A stretch of 15,263 nucleotides of DNA, from assembly GCA_947311125.1 (NCBI GenBank), contig CAMZKI010000272.1:1-15263 (forward strand). Reading direction: 5' to 3'. This stretch comes from an uncultured Chlorobiota bacterium (GTDB lineage Bacteria; Bacteroidota; Bacteroidia; Bacteroidales; JAADGE01). The position numbers were made by a program, and so were the translations under genes. The notes beneath the pieces were generated by a model that saw nothing but the letters and a program-made list of their open reading frames with translations, was not told where the DNA came from and searched no databases. Of the stretch, positions 1 through 7,366 are shown piece by piece; within the stretch, counting starts at the first letter, position 1, and each line of letters begins with the position of its first letter.

Positions 1-5
1 TTATA

Positions 6-13
6 TAAATTTG
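6..13 (+). promoter_or_regulatory. possible Bacteroidota -7 box, distal copy
   Basis: The octamer TAAATTTG matches the Bacteroidota -7 consensus TAnnTTTG. The ten bases TAAATTTGTG recur at 98-107. No -33 element can be judged because the window begins here. It could be a distal promoter for the operon starting at 138, or chance in AT-rich DNA. Confidence 0.2.
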
Positions 14-97
14 TGTCCTTAATATTATTATCTCAAAATATATGTTCTGTCTTTGTATATTTATAAGATTTTATTAAAGTCAATTCACATTATTTTT

Positions 98-105
98 TAA
101 ATTTG
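98..105 (+). promoter_or_regulatory. candidate promoter -7 box for the left operon
   Basis: TAAATTTG fits the Bacteroidota -7 consensus TAnnTTTG and lies 32 bases before the TTG start at 138. Transcription would begin near 112 and leave a leader of about 25 bases. No clear TTTG is visible about 20 bases upstream, so the -33 element is weak or absent. The rest of 1-137 is AT-rich, with no hairpin terminator or RNA gene that I can see. Confidence 0.4.
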
Positions 106-137
106 TGCTTTAGGGATGCTAAATAAATAATTTAGAA

Positions 138-3100
138 TTGAAAATCACGAAAAAATATCGACAACTTTTTATTATTATAATCTTTGTTTTTTTTCAGGAA
201 AGCGGAACTGCTCAGTTTTATAACGGGCATCAAATGACTTTCGGAAAAAACAGGGTGCAGTTCCATAACAGATACTGGAAGTACCACAGATTTGACAGGT
301 TTGATGTGTATTATTACAAAAACGGCGACAGTTTAAGCCGAAAAGTTGCCCGAATAGCCGAAACTAAGATTCCTGAAATAGAAAATTTTTTCGGATACGG
401 GCTGCAAAAACGCCTTATTTTTCTTACTTATAAAAACTTATTTTCTTTTAGAGAAAGTAATGTCGGCTACGATACAGGAAATGAAAATTCAAATATAGGA
501 GGCGCTACACAAATAATAGATAATAAGATATTTGTGTACTACGAAGGCGATTATAAAAGTATGGAGAAACAGATAACCTCGGGCATTACAAAAGTTCTTA
601 TAAATGATATGCTTTACGGAGGAAGTTTCGGTAAAAAATTTACAAACTCAACATTGATAGAACTTCCTGACTGGTATGAAAAGGGATTGATAAGTTATTT
701 GAGCGAAGAGTGGAATATCTATATTGAAAACAGAATAAAAGACGGTTTTCAGAGTAAAAAATATAAAAAAATAAATCACCTTACAGGGAAAGATGCTGAA
801 TATGCAGGTCATTCGTTTTGGTATTTTATAGGTGAGACATACGGAAAAGATGTAATACCGAGCATAATTTATATGACAAGGATTAATAAAAGTATTGACA
901 GCGGATTCCGTTTTGTTCTCGGGCTTTCCATAAAAGAATTATCACCGTTGTGGAAAGATTTTTATAAGCAAAGATTTGGAGAAAGATTGGAAACCGTAGA
1001 GTTGCCCGACAAAAAATATGAGATTCTTAAATCTAAAAAAAACAAAGTATTCCAAACCGTAAAAATAAGTCCGGATAACAGATATATAGCTTATGTAACT
1101 AATCAGTCCGGAAAATATCGTATTCGACTTTACGACAAGCAAAACAAAAAAGTAAAGACAATAAGAAAAAAAGGACACGATTTAGACCAAATACCCGATT
1201 TTACATATCCTGTTCTTGTATGGCATCCTTTTGCAGGAAGTTTGACATTTTTTGTTGAGGAACAAGGATACCTGAGAATGTATATGTATAATGTTAAAGA
1301 CAAAAGCCTTAAGAGAAGAAATATTCTGTTTTTTGATAAAATTTTGTCAGCATCTTATTCTGACGATGGTTTTTTGCTTGCGATTTCGGCAGTTATTGAC
1401 GGTCAAACCGATATTTTTATTTACAACGTAGCAGCAGGAAATTATGACAGGATAACAGATGATGCCGCCGATGATTTTAACCCTTCTTTTATTGACAACT
1501 CCGGAAAAATTATTTTTGCTTCAAACAGAAACCAAAAAAATAAATATTCTCAGCAAAAAGATTTATTTGTTTATGACTTAAAGAAAAAAACTACGGAACA
1601 ACTTACCGAAACCCCGTATTACGATGAAAATTTACCCGTTGAGGTTAAAAAAAATAAGTATATGACCTTAACCGACAAAACGGGAATTGTAAACCGGCAG
1701 ATAGTAGAGTATGACAGTGCAATAAGTTTCATTGATACGACAATACATTATCGTTATTTTACCGATGATTTTTTAATAACAGACTATTCCCGTAACATAG
1801 AATTTTTTGATTATAATAAGAAAGAAAAAATAACGGATGATATTATTTTTAACAATAAGAGATGGTTTATTTTTGATGAAAATGAAAACTTTTCAAAAAT
1901 TAAAAATATAAAACCGACACATTATCGCAAAATCCTTACATCGCAACTTAAATATGCCGACAGTATGCGTATTGTTAAAGAACAAGAAAGAATTTTACAA
2001 AAAAAACGATTAGACAGCCTGAGAAAAAATCCTCCCGAAAACTTACTTCATCCCGACAGTATTCCCGTTGATATAAATACCTATATTTTTGAAACAGAAA
2101 GGAAAATAAAATACTATCAGCTCCATCCTATAATTGATACAATATTTGAAAAAAAGGATACTTCAGATTTTATGCCTACATATAACTATCTTACGAATTT
2201 TTATACAAATCATTTAACACAACAGGTAGATTTCGGTTTGCTTAATAATTCATATCAGGTTTTTACCGGCGGTGCATATTACTTTAATCCGGGTATGAAT
2301 ATTTTTACCAAAGCAGGTATTTACGATTTATTTGAAGATTACAGAATAACCGGCGGTTTCAGAATGGGAGCAAATCTTAACAGCTTTGAATACTTATTGA
2401 GTTTGGAAAACTTAAAAAAAAGAGTTGATAAACAATACTTGTTTCACAGGCAAACCTATGTGGGTGAATATGGTGATGCAACATATACTTTTTACGGAAA
2501 AACAATATCTAATGAATTGATGTATATATTGAAATATCCTTTTAATCAGGTTGCGGCGGTAAGAGGAACCTTAAGTTTCAGATACGATAAAGGTATATAT
2601 CTTGCCAATGACGTTCCTACACTGGCAGAACCGTCAATGCATCAATTTTTTTCAGGTCTCAAATTAGAATACATATATGATGATACCCGAAATTTAGGCT
2701 TAAATTTATACGACGGAACGCGTTTTAAATTATTTACCGAATACTATCAGGAAGTTGACCAAGGATATACTAATCTGCTTACTGTAGGAGGAGACTTCAG
2801 ATTTTATAAAAGAATTCACAGAGACTTAATTTTTGCAAGCAGATTTGCTGCCGGAGCATCCTTCGGTAAAAGTAAATTGCTGTATTATCTCGGCGGTGTT
2901 GATAATTGGTATGTCCTTAATCCTAACAAAATGCAGTTTGATTATTCCGTAGATATAAATCAGAATGAAAATTATGTATATCAGGCAGTTGCGACAAATA
3001 TGAGAGGCTTTGTTCAAAATGCACGTAACGGCACTAATTTTTTTGTTATAAATAATGAAATTCGTTTTCCGATAATAAAATATTTTGCCAATCGTCCGCT

Positions 3101-3392
3101 TAATTCATCATTTTTCAATAATCTTCAAATTATCGGTTTTGCAGATGCAGGTTCTGCGTGGTCAGGACTTACGCCAAGCGACTCTTCAAATGCTTATAAT
3201 ACCGAAACTGTTAAAACCGGTCCCGTAACCGTTGTTATTGACAAAAACAGAAGCCCTGTTGTCTTCGGATACGGTTTAGGCGTAAGAAGTAAAATTTTCG
3301 GATATTTTGTTCGCTTGGACTGGGCGTGGGGTATTGATAACAATATTATTTTGCCTCGTATATTCTATTTTTCATTAAATATGGATTTTTAA
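138..3392 (+). CDS. outer-membrane fusion: degenerate peptidase-MA-like domain, TolB-like propeller, BamA-like barrel
   Basis: A 1084-residue envelope protein. Residues 1-26 form a signal peptide ending T-A-Q. Residues of about 45-285 resemble a peptidase-MA-like gluzincin domain: LPDWYEKGLISYL (176-188) matches the usual LPxWxxEGLAxY region. However, the HExxH site appears as SGITK (148-152) and the motif's Glu is Lys182, so catalysis looks lost. Residues of about 305-585 hold TolB/PD40-type propeller repeats (SPDNRYIAYV at 311, then similar blades). A charged linker (590-690) leads to a BamA/Omp85-like barrel (about 700-1084) with late glycine-rich strands (FGYGLGVRSK, then RLDWAWG) and the terminal Phe expected of a BAM signal. 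The start is TTG, the only candidate after the in-frame stop at 120-122, and it gives a proper signal peptide. The role is unknown; surface assembly or binding is an inference. It heads the operon. Confidence 0.8.
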   Translation: MKITKKYRQLFIIIIFVFFQESGTAQFYNGHQMTFGKNRVQFHNRYWKYHRFDRFDVYYYKNGDSLSRKVARIAETKIPEIENFFGYGLQKRLIFLTYKNLFSFRESNVGYDTGNENSNIGGATQIIDNKIFVYYEGDYKSMEKQITSGITKVLINDMLYGGSFGKKFTNSTLIELPDWYEKGLISYLSEEWNIYIENRIKDGFQSKKYKKINHLTGKDAEYAGHSFWYFIGETYGKDVIPSIIYMTRINKSIDSGFRFVLGLSIKELSPLWKDFYKQRFGERLETVELPDKKYEILKSKKNKVFQTVKISPDNRYIAYVTNQSGKYRIRLYDKQNKKVKTIRKKGHDLDQIPDFTYPVLVWHPFAGSLTFFVEEQGYLRMYMYNVKDKSLKRRNILFFDKILSASYSDDGFLLAISAVIDGQTDIFIYNVAAGNYDRITDDAADDFNPSFIDNSGKIIFASNRNQKNKYSQQKDLFVYDLKKKTTEQLTETPYYDENLPVEVKKNKYMTLTDKTGIVNRQIVEYDSAISFIDTTIHYRYFTDDFLITDYSRNIEFFDYNKKEKITDDIIFNNKRWFIFDENENFSKIKNIKPTHYRKILTSQLKYADSMRIVKEQERILQKKRLDSLRKNPPENLLHPDSIPVDINTYIFETERKIKYYQLHPIIDTIFEKKDTSDFMPTYNYLTNFYTNHLTQQVDFGLLNNSYQVFTGGAYYFNPGMNIFTKAGIYDLFEDYRITGGFRMGANLNSFEYLLSLENLKKRVDKQYLFHRQTYVGEYGDATYTFYGKTISNELMYILKYPFNQVAAVRGTLSFRYDKGIYLANDVPTLAEPSMHQFFSGLKLEYIYDDTRNLGLNLYDGTRFKLFTEYYQEVDQGYTNLLTVGGDFRFYKRIHRDLIFASRFAAGASFGKSKLLYYLGGVDNWYVLNPNKMQFDYSVDINQNENYVYQAVATNMRGFVQNARNGTNFFVINNEIRFPIIKYFANRPLNSSFFNNLQIIGFADAGSAWSGLTPSDSSNAYNTETVKTGPVTVVIDKNRSPVVFGYGLGVRSKIFGYFVRLDWAWGIDNNIILPRIFYFSLNMDF

Positions 3393-3410
3393 ACCTTAAA
3401 CTATAAAATA

Positions 3411-3923
3411 ATGAAACTGAAAAAAGTTATTACTTTAATTACAGTTGTATTTCTGGCATTACCCGTGTCAGCCCAAGAAGCAGAAAATAACGAAGTTATA
3501 AATATATCGAATGAACTCGGTATGCACGCCGGTTTTACGACCGGTATCGGCTTATCTTTCAGACATTGGTCCGAAAAATACGGTGTTCAAGTAACGGCAA
3601 TTCCGCTTAAAGCAAACGATTTTCAGTTTGTAAGTGCAGGTTTAACCGGTTTATATTCTTTGACAAACAAAAAATACACTCGCTTTTATCTTTATCTCGG
3701 AAATCATTTACTGATTAACAGCACTTATTATAATACATATACCGAGCAAGAAGAAACAAGAACAAGTTATAATGTCGGTTTCGGAACAGGATTTGAAGTA
3801 GGCAGAAAAGTGCGTTTTACCGTTATGGCAGGTTACGGCGGTTATAATATTACAGATGTTCAGGATTATTATCTTCTGCCGACAATCGAAACAGGTTTGT
3901 ATTTTAAATTAGGACAACAGTAA
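3411..3923 (+). CDS. small outer-membrane beta-barrel protein
   Basis: A 170-residue secreted protein. Residues 1-22 (MKLKKVITLITVVFLALPVSAQ) are a typical signal peptide ending S-A-Q. The mature part alternates polar and aromatic or hydrophobic residues with glycine-rich strands (FTTGIGLSF, VGFGTGFEVG, VMAGYGGY) and ends in YFKLGQQ, consistent with about eight antiparallel strands of a porin-like or OmpA-like barrel. No periplasmic domain is present. The ATG lies 18 bases after the previous stop, so the gene is almost certainly co-transcribed with the large fusion upstream and may assist it; that link is an inference. The exact family is not recognised. Confidence 0.75.
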   Translation: MKLKKVITLITVVFLALPVSAQEAENNEVINISNELGMHAGFTTGIGLSFRHWSEKYGVQVTAIPLKANDFQFVSAGLTGLYSLTNKKYTRFYLYLGNHLLINSTYYNTYTEQEETRTSYNVGFGTGFEVGRKVRFTVMAGYGGYNITDVQDYYLLPTIETGLYFKLGQQ

Positions 3924-3936
3924 TTATATCAAGCTG

Positions 3937-5034
3937 ATGATTGAAGATAAAACCATTGCCGTTGTTGTTCCGGCATACAACGAAGAAACGCAAATAGGTA
4001 CTGTAATCGAAACTATGCCCGATTTTGTTGACCGAATAATTATAGTAAACGATTGTTCGACAGATAAAACTTCGGAAATTGTTCAAGAATACATCGAAAA
4101 GCAAAATCCGGTAAAAAAACTTCCCGAAAAGGAAAAAGCAAAAAAAAACCGATATAACAGAGCCGAGCAAGTTGCCGACCGTATCAATAGCGAAGAAATG
4201 AAATATTTTGCGTCTTCGGAAGTTGTGAATAAAAAACCGGAAACCGACCGAATAATCCTGATAAATTTATTGAAAAATTCCGGCGTAGGTGCTGCAATTG
4301 CAAGGGGATACAAGTGGTGCAAGGACAACGATATTGACGTAACGGCGGTAATGGCGGGCGACGGACAAATGGACCCCGACGAACTTTACGACATCTGTAA
4401 ACCGGTTACAGAAGAAAATATTGATTACGTAAAAGGCAACCGGCTGATACACAGAAGTGCATGGCTCGTCATTCCGAAAGTGCGTTTTTTCGGAAATTCA
4501 ATTCTTTCTATACTTACAAAAATGGCTTCCGGTTATTGGCATGTTTCCGACACGCAAACCGGCTATACGGCAATATCAAAAAAGGCGTTAAACTCAATTC
4601 GACTTTACGATATTTACAAAAGCTACGGAATGCCCAACGATATGCTCGTTAAACTCAATATTGCTTTTTGCACGCTTAAAGAGGTTGAAATAAAACCGAT
4701 TTACGACATAGGCGAAAAATCAAAAATGAAAGTTATGAAAGTTATCCCGAAAATATCGTGGCTGCTTTTTAAATCTTTCTTTAAACGCCTGTGGATAAAA
4801 TACTTATTTCGTGATTTTCATCCTTTATTTTTGCTGTATAACTTGTCGTTTGTCTTATTTATTTTCGCAATTCCCTTTGCCGTTGATATTATCGAAAAAG
4901 TTTTTACCAAAGGCGAATCAATTCTCGGAAACAACCTGCTTATTTTTGTGTTTTTAGTTATTTCGGGGTTTCAATCGCTGCTTTTTGCTATGTGGATGGA
5001 TATTCAGGATAACGAACGGCTGTATAAATCGTAA
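3937..5034 (+). CDS. family 2 glycosyltransferase with two C-terminal membrane helices
   Basis: A 365-residue GT-A fold enzyme expected to transfer a sugar from a nucleotide donor at the cytoplasmic face of the inner membrane. It has an N-terminal VVVPAYNEE (9-17), the nucleotide-binding NDCSTD (38-43), the metal-site region GDGQMDPD (141-148) and DTQTGYTAIS (205-214), a hallmark of dolichol- or undecaprenyl-phosphate glycosyltransferases. Two hydrophobic helices lie at about 298-318 and 333-353. Unusually, about 50 residues rich in Lys and Glu (about 52-105) sit between NDCSTD and the NSGVGAAIARG segment, where relatives have a short loop. It starts 13 bases after the barrel gene and its stop overlaps the next start (TAATG). 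Likely product (inference): a polyprenyl-phosphate sugar or glycolipid. Donor and acceptor cannot be read from the sequence. Confidence 0.88.
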   Translation: MIEDKTIAVVVPAYNEETQIGTVIETMPDFVDRIIIVNDCSTDKTSEIVQEYIEKQNPVKKLPEKEKAKKNRYNRAEQVADRINSEEMKYFASSEVVNKKPETDRIILINLLKNSGVGAAIARGYKWCKDNDIDVTAVMAGDGQMDPDELYDICKPVTEENIDYVKGNRLIHRSAWLVIPKVRFFGNSILSILTKMASGYWHVSDTQTGYTAISKKALNSIRLYDIYKSYGMPNDMLVKLNIAFCTLKEVEIKPIYDIGEKSKMKVMKVIPKISWLLFKSFFKRLWIKYLFRDFHPLFLLYNLSFVLFIFAIPFAVDIIEKVFTKGESILGNNLLIFVFLVISGFQSLLFAMWMDIQDNERLYKS

Positions 5035-5789
5035 TGACAGATTTTACCGTAAAAAAATATGAGGCCTTTTTAAAATCTTTATCGGAAAATAATATTTCGG
5101 TTTACGGAATTTACGATTTTATTAAATTAAAACCCGAAAAAGCCGTTATTTTGCGACATGATGTTGACAGGAAACCCTTTAACTCATTAAAAATTGCAAA
5201 GCTTGAAAATAAATATAAGATAAAGTCGACATATTATTTCAGAATTGTAAAAACATCTTTTAATACCGATATAATACAAAAAATAAAAAAACTCGGGCAC
5301 GAAATCGGCTATCACTACGAAGATTTATCTCTTGCAAAAGGCAACTTAAAAAAGGCACTGCAATTCTTTGAAAATCATCTTAATAAATTTAAAGAATATG
5401 CTGAAGTTCATACAATTTCTATGCACGGCAGACCTCTGTCGCCTTACGATAACAGAGATTTATGGAAAGCCGTTGATTTTGAAAAATACGGGATAAAAGG
5501 TGAGGCATTTTTAAGTATTGATTACTCAGATATTTATTATTTTACCGATACGGGAAGAAGTTGGAGCGAAAATTCGGTTAATTTAAGAGATAAAGTAAAT
5601 TCCGGTTTAAAAGCCGACATAAAAAATACCGATGAATTAATAAACTTTATTTTGTCGAATAAAGATGTCCGAATTGCAATTGTAACACATCCGGAAAGGT
5701 GGGCTGATTCGTATTTTGAAAATTTAGTTAATATGCTGAAAGATACCGTCGTAAATTTTATAAAAAGAATTTTGAATTTGATAAGATAA
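5034..5789 (+). CDS. cytoplasmic NodB/CE4-like polysaccharide deacetylase
   Basis: A 251-residue protein of the polysaccharide deacetylase superfamily, metal-dependent enzymes that remove N- or O-acyl groups from sugars. It shows HDVD (42-45; catalytic Asp plus metal Asp in the family), GHEIGYH (88-94; metal-binding histidines 89 and 94), SMHGRP (129-134) and VTHPERW (217-223; candidate catalytic His219). No signal peptide or membrane helix is seen, so it should act in the cytoplasm on a nucleotide-linked or lipid-linked sugar, as ArnD does in the Arn pathway; that comparison is an inference. Its ATG overlaps the glycosyltransferase stop and its own stop overlaps the next ATG (both TAATG), which suggests translational coupling. 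It may process the sugar made by the upstream enzyme. Confidence 0.82.
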   Translation: MTDFTVKKYEAFLKSLSENNISVYGIYDFIKLKPEKAVILRHDVDRKPFNSLKIAKLENKYKIKSTYYFRIVKTSFNTDIIQKIKKLGHEIGYHYEDLSLAKGNLKKALQFFENHLNKFKEYAEVHTISMHGRPLSPYDNRDLWKAVDFEKYGIKGEAFLSIDYSDIYYFTDTGRSWSENSVNLRDKVNSGLKADIKNTDELINFILSNKDVRIAIVTHPERWADSYFENLVNMLKDTVVNFIKRILNLIR

Positions 5790-6457
5790 TGCAAAACAAA
5801 GAACCCGAAAAAATAATGATTTTTGTATCAACCGGAAGGTGCGGGACGGTTCGACTGTCTCAAATTTTACAAAGCCGGTTATCAGAAAAATTTACCGTTT
5901 TACATCAAACAAAAATTTCGCGACTTGCAAATATTATCGGAAACATACTTTATTATACACGCTCCGATTTTAATTTTATTAAAAAAATAATCTTTCGCAA
6001 TTTGTTAAAACACAATAAGTCCGATTTTTTAATAAATACCGACCCGCTTACCGCAATGATGATTCCCGATGATATAATAAAATCGGAAAATGTTTGTATA
6101 GTACATATTTACAGGAACAGTGCAGATTTTGCAAAATCGTTTTATAAATTTTCAAGATTAAAGAAAAAAAGTTTTATTGCTCATAATTTTATCCCGTTTT
6201 GGCAAATAAATATTTTTCCTTTACAAAATTGGATTTCAGACAAAAAAATAATAAGACGATACGAAAAAACTGCCGATATAAAAAATGCGTGGTTTATTAA
6301 AAAATATAAATCGAATAAACATTTTGATACTGTTGATATGAAAACGATGTTTGATTCCGATTTTATTGAGAAAAAAATTAACTCTTTTTTTAATACAAAT
6401 TTTAAAATAAACATCGAAGATTTAAAAATTAAAGCAAACGAATCCGAGCAAAAATGA
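5789..6457 (+). CDS. PAPS-dependent sulfotransferase-like protein
   Basis: A 222-residue protein with the two signatures of sulfotransferases. A P-loop-like 5'-phosphosulfate site is at residues 12-20 (FVSTGRCGT). A 3'-phosphate site, CIVHIYRNSADFAKSF (103-118), has Arg109 and Ser117 at the R-x7-S spacing typical of the family. It should move sulfate from PAPS to a hydroxyl or amino group of a sugar or lipid. It is short for the family, with a basic, Phe-rich C-terminal half, and I could not confidently place the catalytic base. There is no signal peptide. It overlaps both neighbours (TAATG upstream, ATGA downstream), so it is likely co-translated with the deacetylase. Its substrate is probably the same glycan intermediate (inference). 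Confidence 0.75.
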   Translation: MQNKEPEKIMIFVSTGRCGTVRLSQILQSRLSEKFTVLHQTKISRLANIIGNILYYTRSDFNFIKKIIFRNLLKHNKSDFLINTDPLTAMMIPDDIIKSENVCIVHIYRNSADFAKSFYKFSRLKKKSFIAHNFIPFWQINIFPLQNWISDKKIIRRYEKTADIKNAWFIKKYKSNKHFDTVDMKTMFDSDFIEKKINSFFNTNFKINIEDLKIKANESEQK

Positions 6458-7365
6458 AAAAAGAATTTTCGGGGAAATTAAAAAATCGGTTGAAATACCT
6501 GATTTACATTTCGATTGTATTTGTTATTGTCGGTTTGATAAAAGCCGATTATCTGAAAGTTCCGAAAGTCTATAATTATTATTACCTGATATTATCCTTT
6601 TTGTTACTTTTTTCGGGATTTTTATTTCAATGTCTGAATTGGTATTTTGCTTTAAAAAAAGATTACCACGTTACCGTAAAAGATGCACTTATTTCGTTCG
6701 GTTTATTTGTATTTACCAAATATATTCCCGGAAAAGTATTTGTTATTCTCGGAAAAGCCGAATATATTTCAAAAAAATACGGCTATAAACGCAAAAATAT
6801 TATTACACGCTCTTTTGATACACAATTAATTGTTTTGTGGACAGGTATTATAATCGGCAGCATAACGTTTTTCTTTACCGAAGAAACCTTAAAATTTGCA
6901 CTGCCTCTTTTATTTTTATGGATTTTTCTCACATTGGTTATATTTACGAACCTTTTTCACAATTTGCTGATAAAAACAATTAAAATCCTTTTTAAAAAAG
7001 AAATAAATATACCTTTAATTTCTTTTAATGAAGTTGTAAAAATACTGCCTGTTTTTTTTATTTATTGGTTAGTTTTTTCCGCTGCATTTTGGTTTTTGGC
7101 ATCAGCATTTTCGCCTGATATTTTAGAACTTTCGGCAGCTTTTTCATTTCCGCTTTCGGTAACTTTGGGTATTGTAATGCTCATTGCTCCCGGAGGTATC
7201 GGCTTTCGCGAAGGAATTTTAACCGGCTTGTTAGTAATGTTAAGCGTTGATTTACACCATGCAACAACAATATCCGTTGTTTCAAGAGTTTGGTTTTTAT
7301 TCGGCGAATTATTTATCTTCGCTTTAGCTTTAATGCTGAAATATTCGGATAAAATTAAAAAATAA
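6454..7365 (+). CDS. LPG-synthase-TM / UPF0104-type membrane protein, candidate lipid flippase
   Basis: A 303-residue inner-membrane protein with about eight hydrophobic helices and no soluble domain. It carries hallmarks of the flippase-like LPG_synthase_TM family: YIPGKVF (90-96), APGGIGFREG (245-254) and the late SRVW (277-280). In MprF the homologous region moves lysyl-phosphatidylglycerol across the membrane. Family members without the synthase domain are often found in glycan clusters. Here it ends a coupled set (4-base ATGA overlap with the sulfotransferase), so translocation of the lipid-linked product of the three preceding enzymes is a reasonable inference. Its stop is one base from the stop of the opposing gene, leaving no space for a separate terminator. 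Confidence 0.8.
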   Translation: MKKEFSGKLKNRLKYLIYISIVFVIVGLIKADYLKVPKVYNYYYLILSFLLLFSGFLFQCLNWYFALKKDYHVTVKDALISFGLFVFTKYIPGKVFVILGKAEYISKKYGYKRKNIITRSFDTQLIVLWTGIIIGSITFFFTEETLKFALPLLFLWIFLTLVIFTNLFHNLLIKTIKILFKKEINIPLISFNEVVKILPVFFIYWLVFSAAFWFLASAFSPDILELSAAFSFPLSVTLGIVMLIAPGGIGFREGILTGLLVMLSVDLHHATTISVVSRVWFLFGELFIFALALMLKYSDKIKK

Positions 7366-7366
7366 A

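Noticed and set aside
116..130. ATG at 116 as the start of the first gene
   Set aside because: It is out of frame with the gene and reaches a stop after four codons.
4140..4148. Run of nine A as a phase-variation switch; a similar run of nine T at 7918-7926
   Set aside because: Runs of eight or nine A or T are common throughout this AT-rich window and both frames are intact; nothing points to switching.
4461..4652. Second plus-strand frame within the family 2 glycosyltransferase
   Set aside because: It overlaps the conserved DTQTGY region in another frame; a by-product of base composition.
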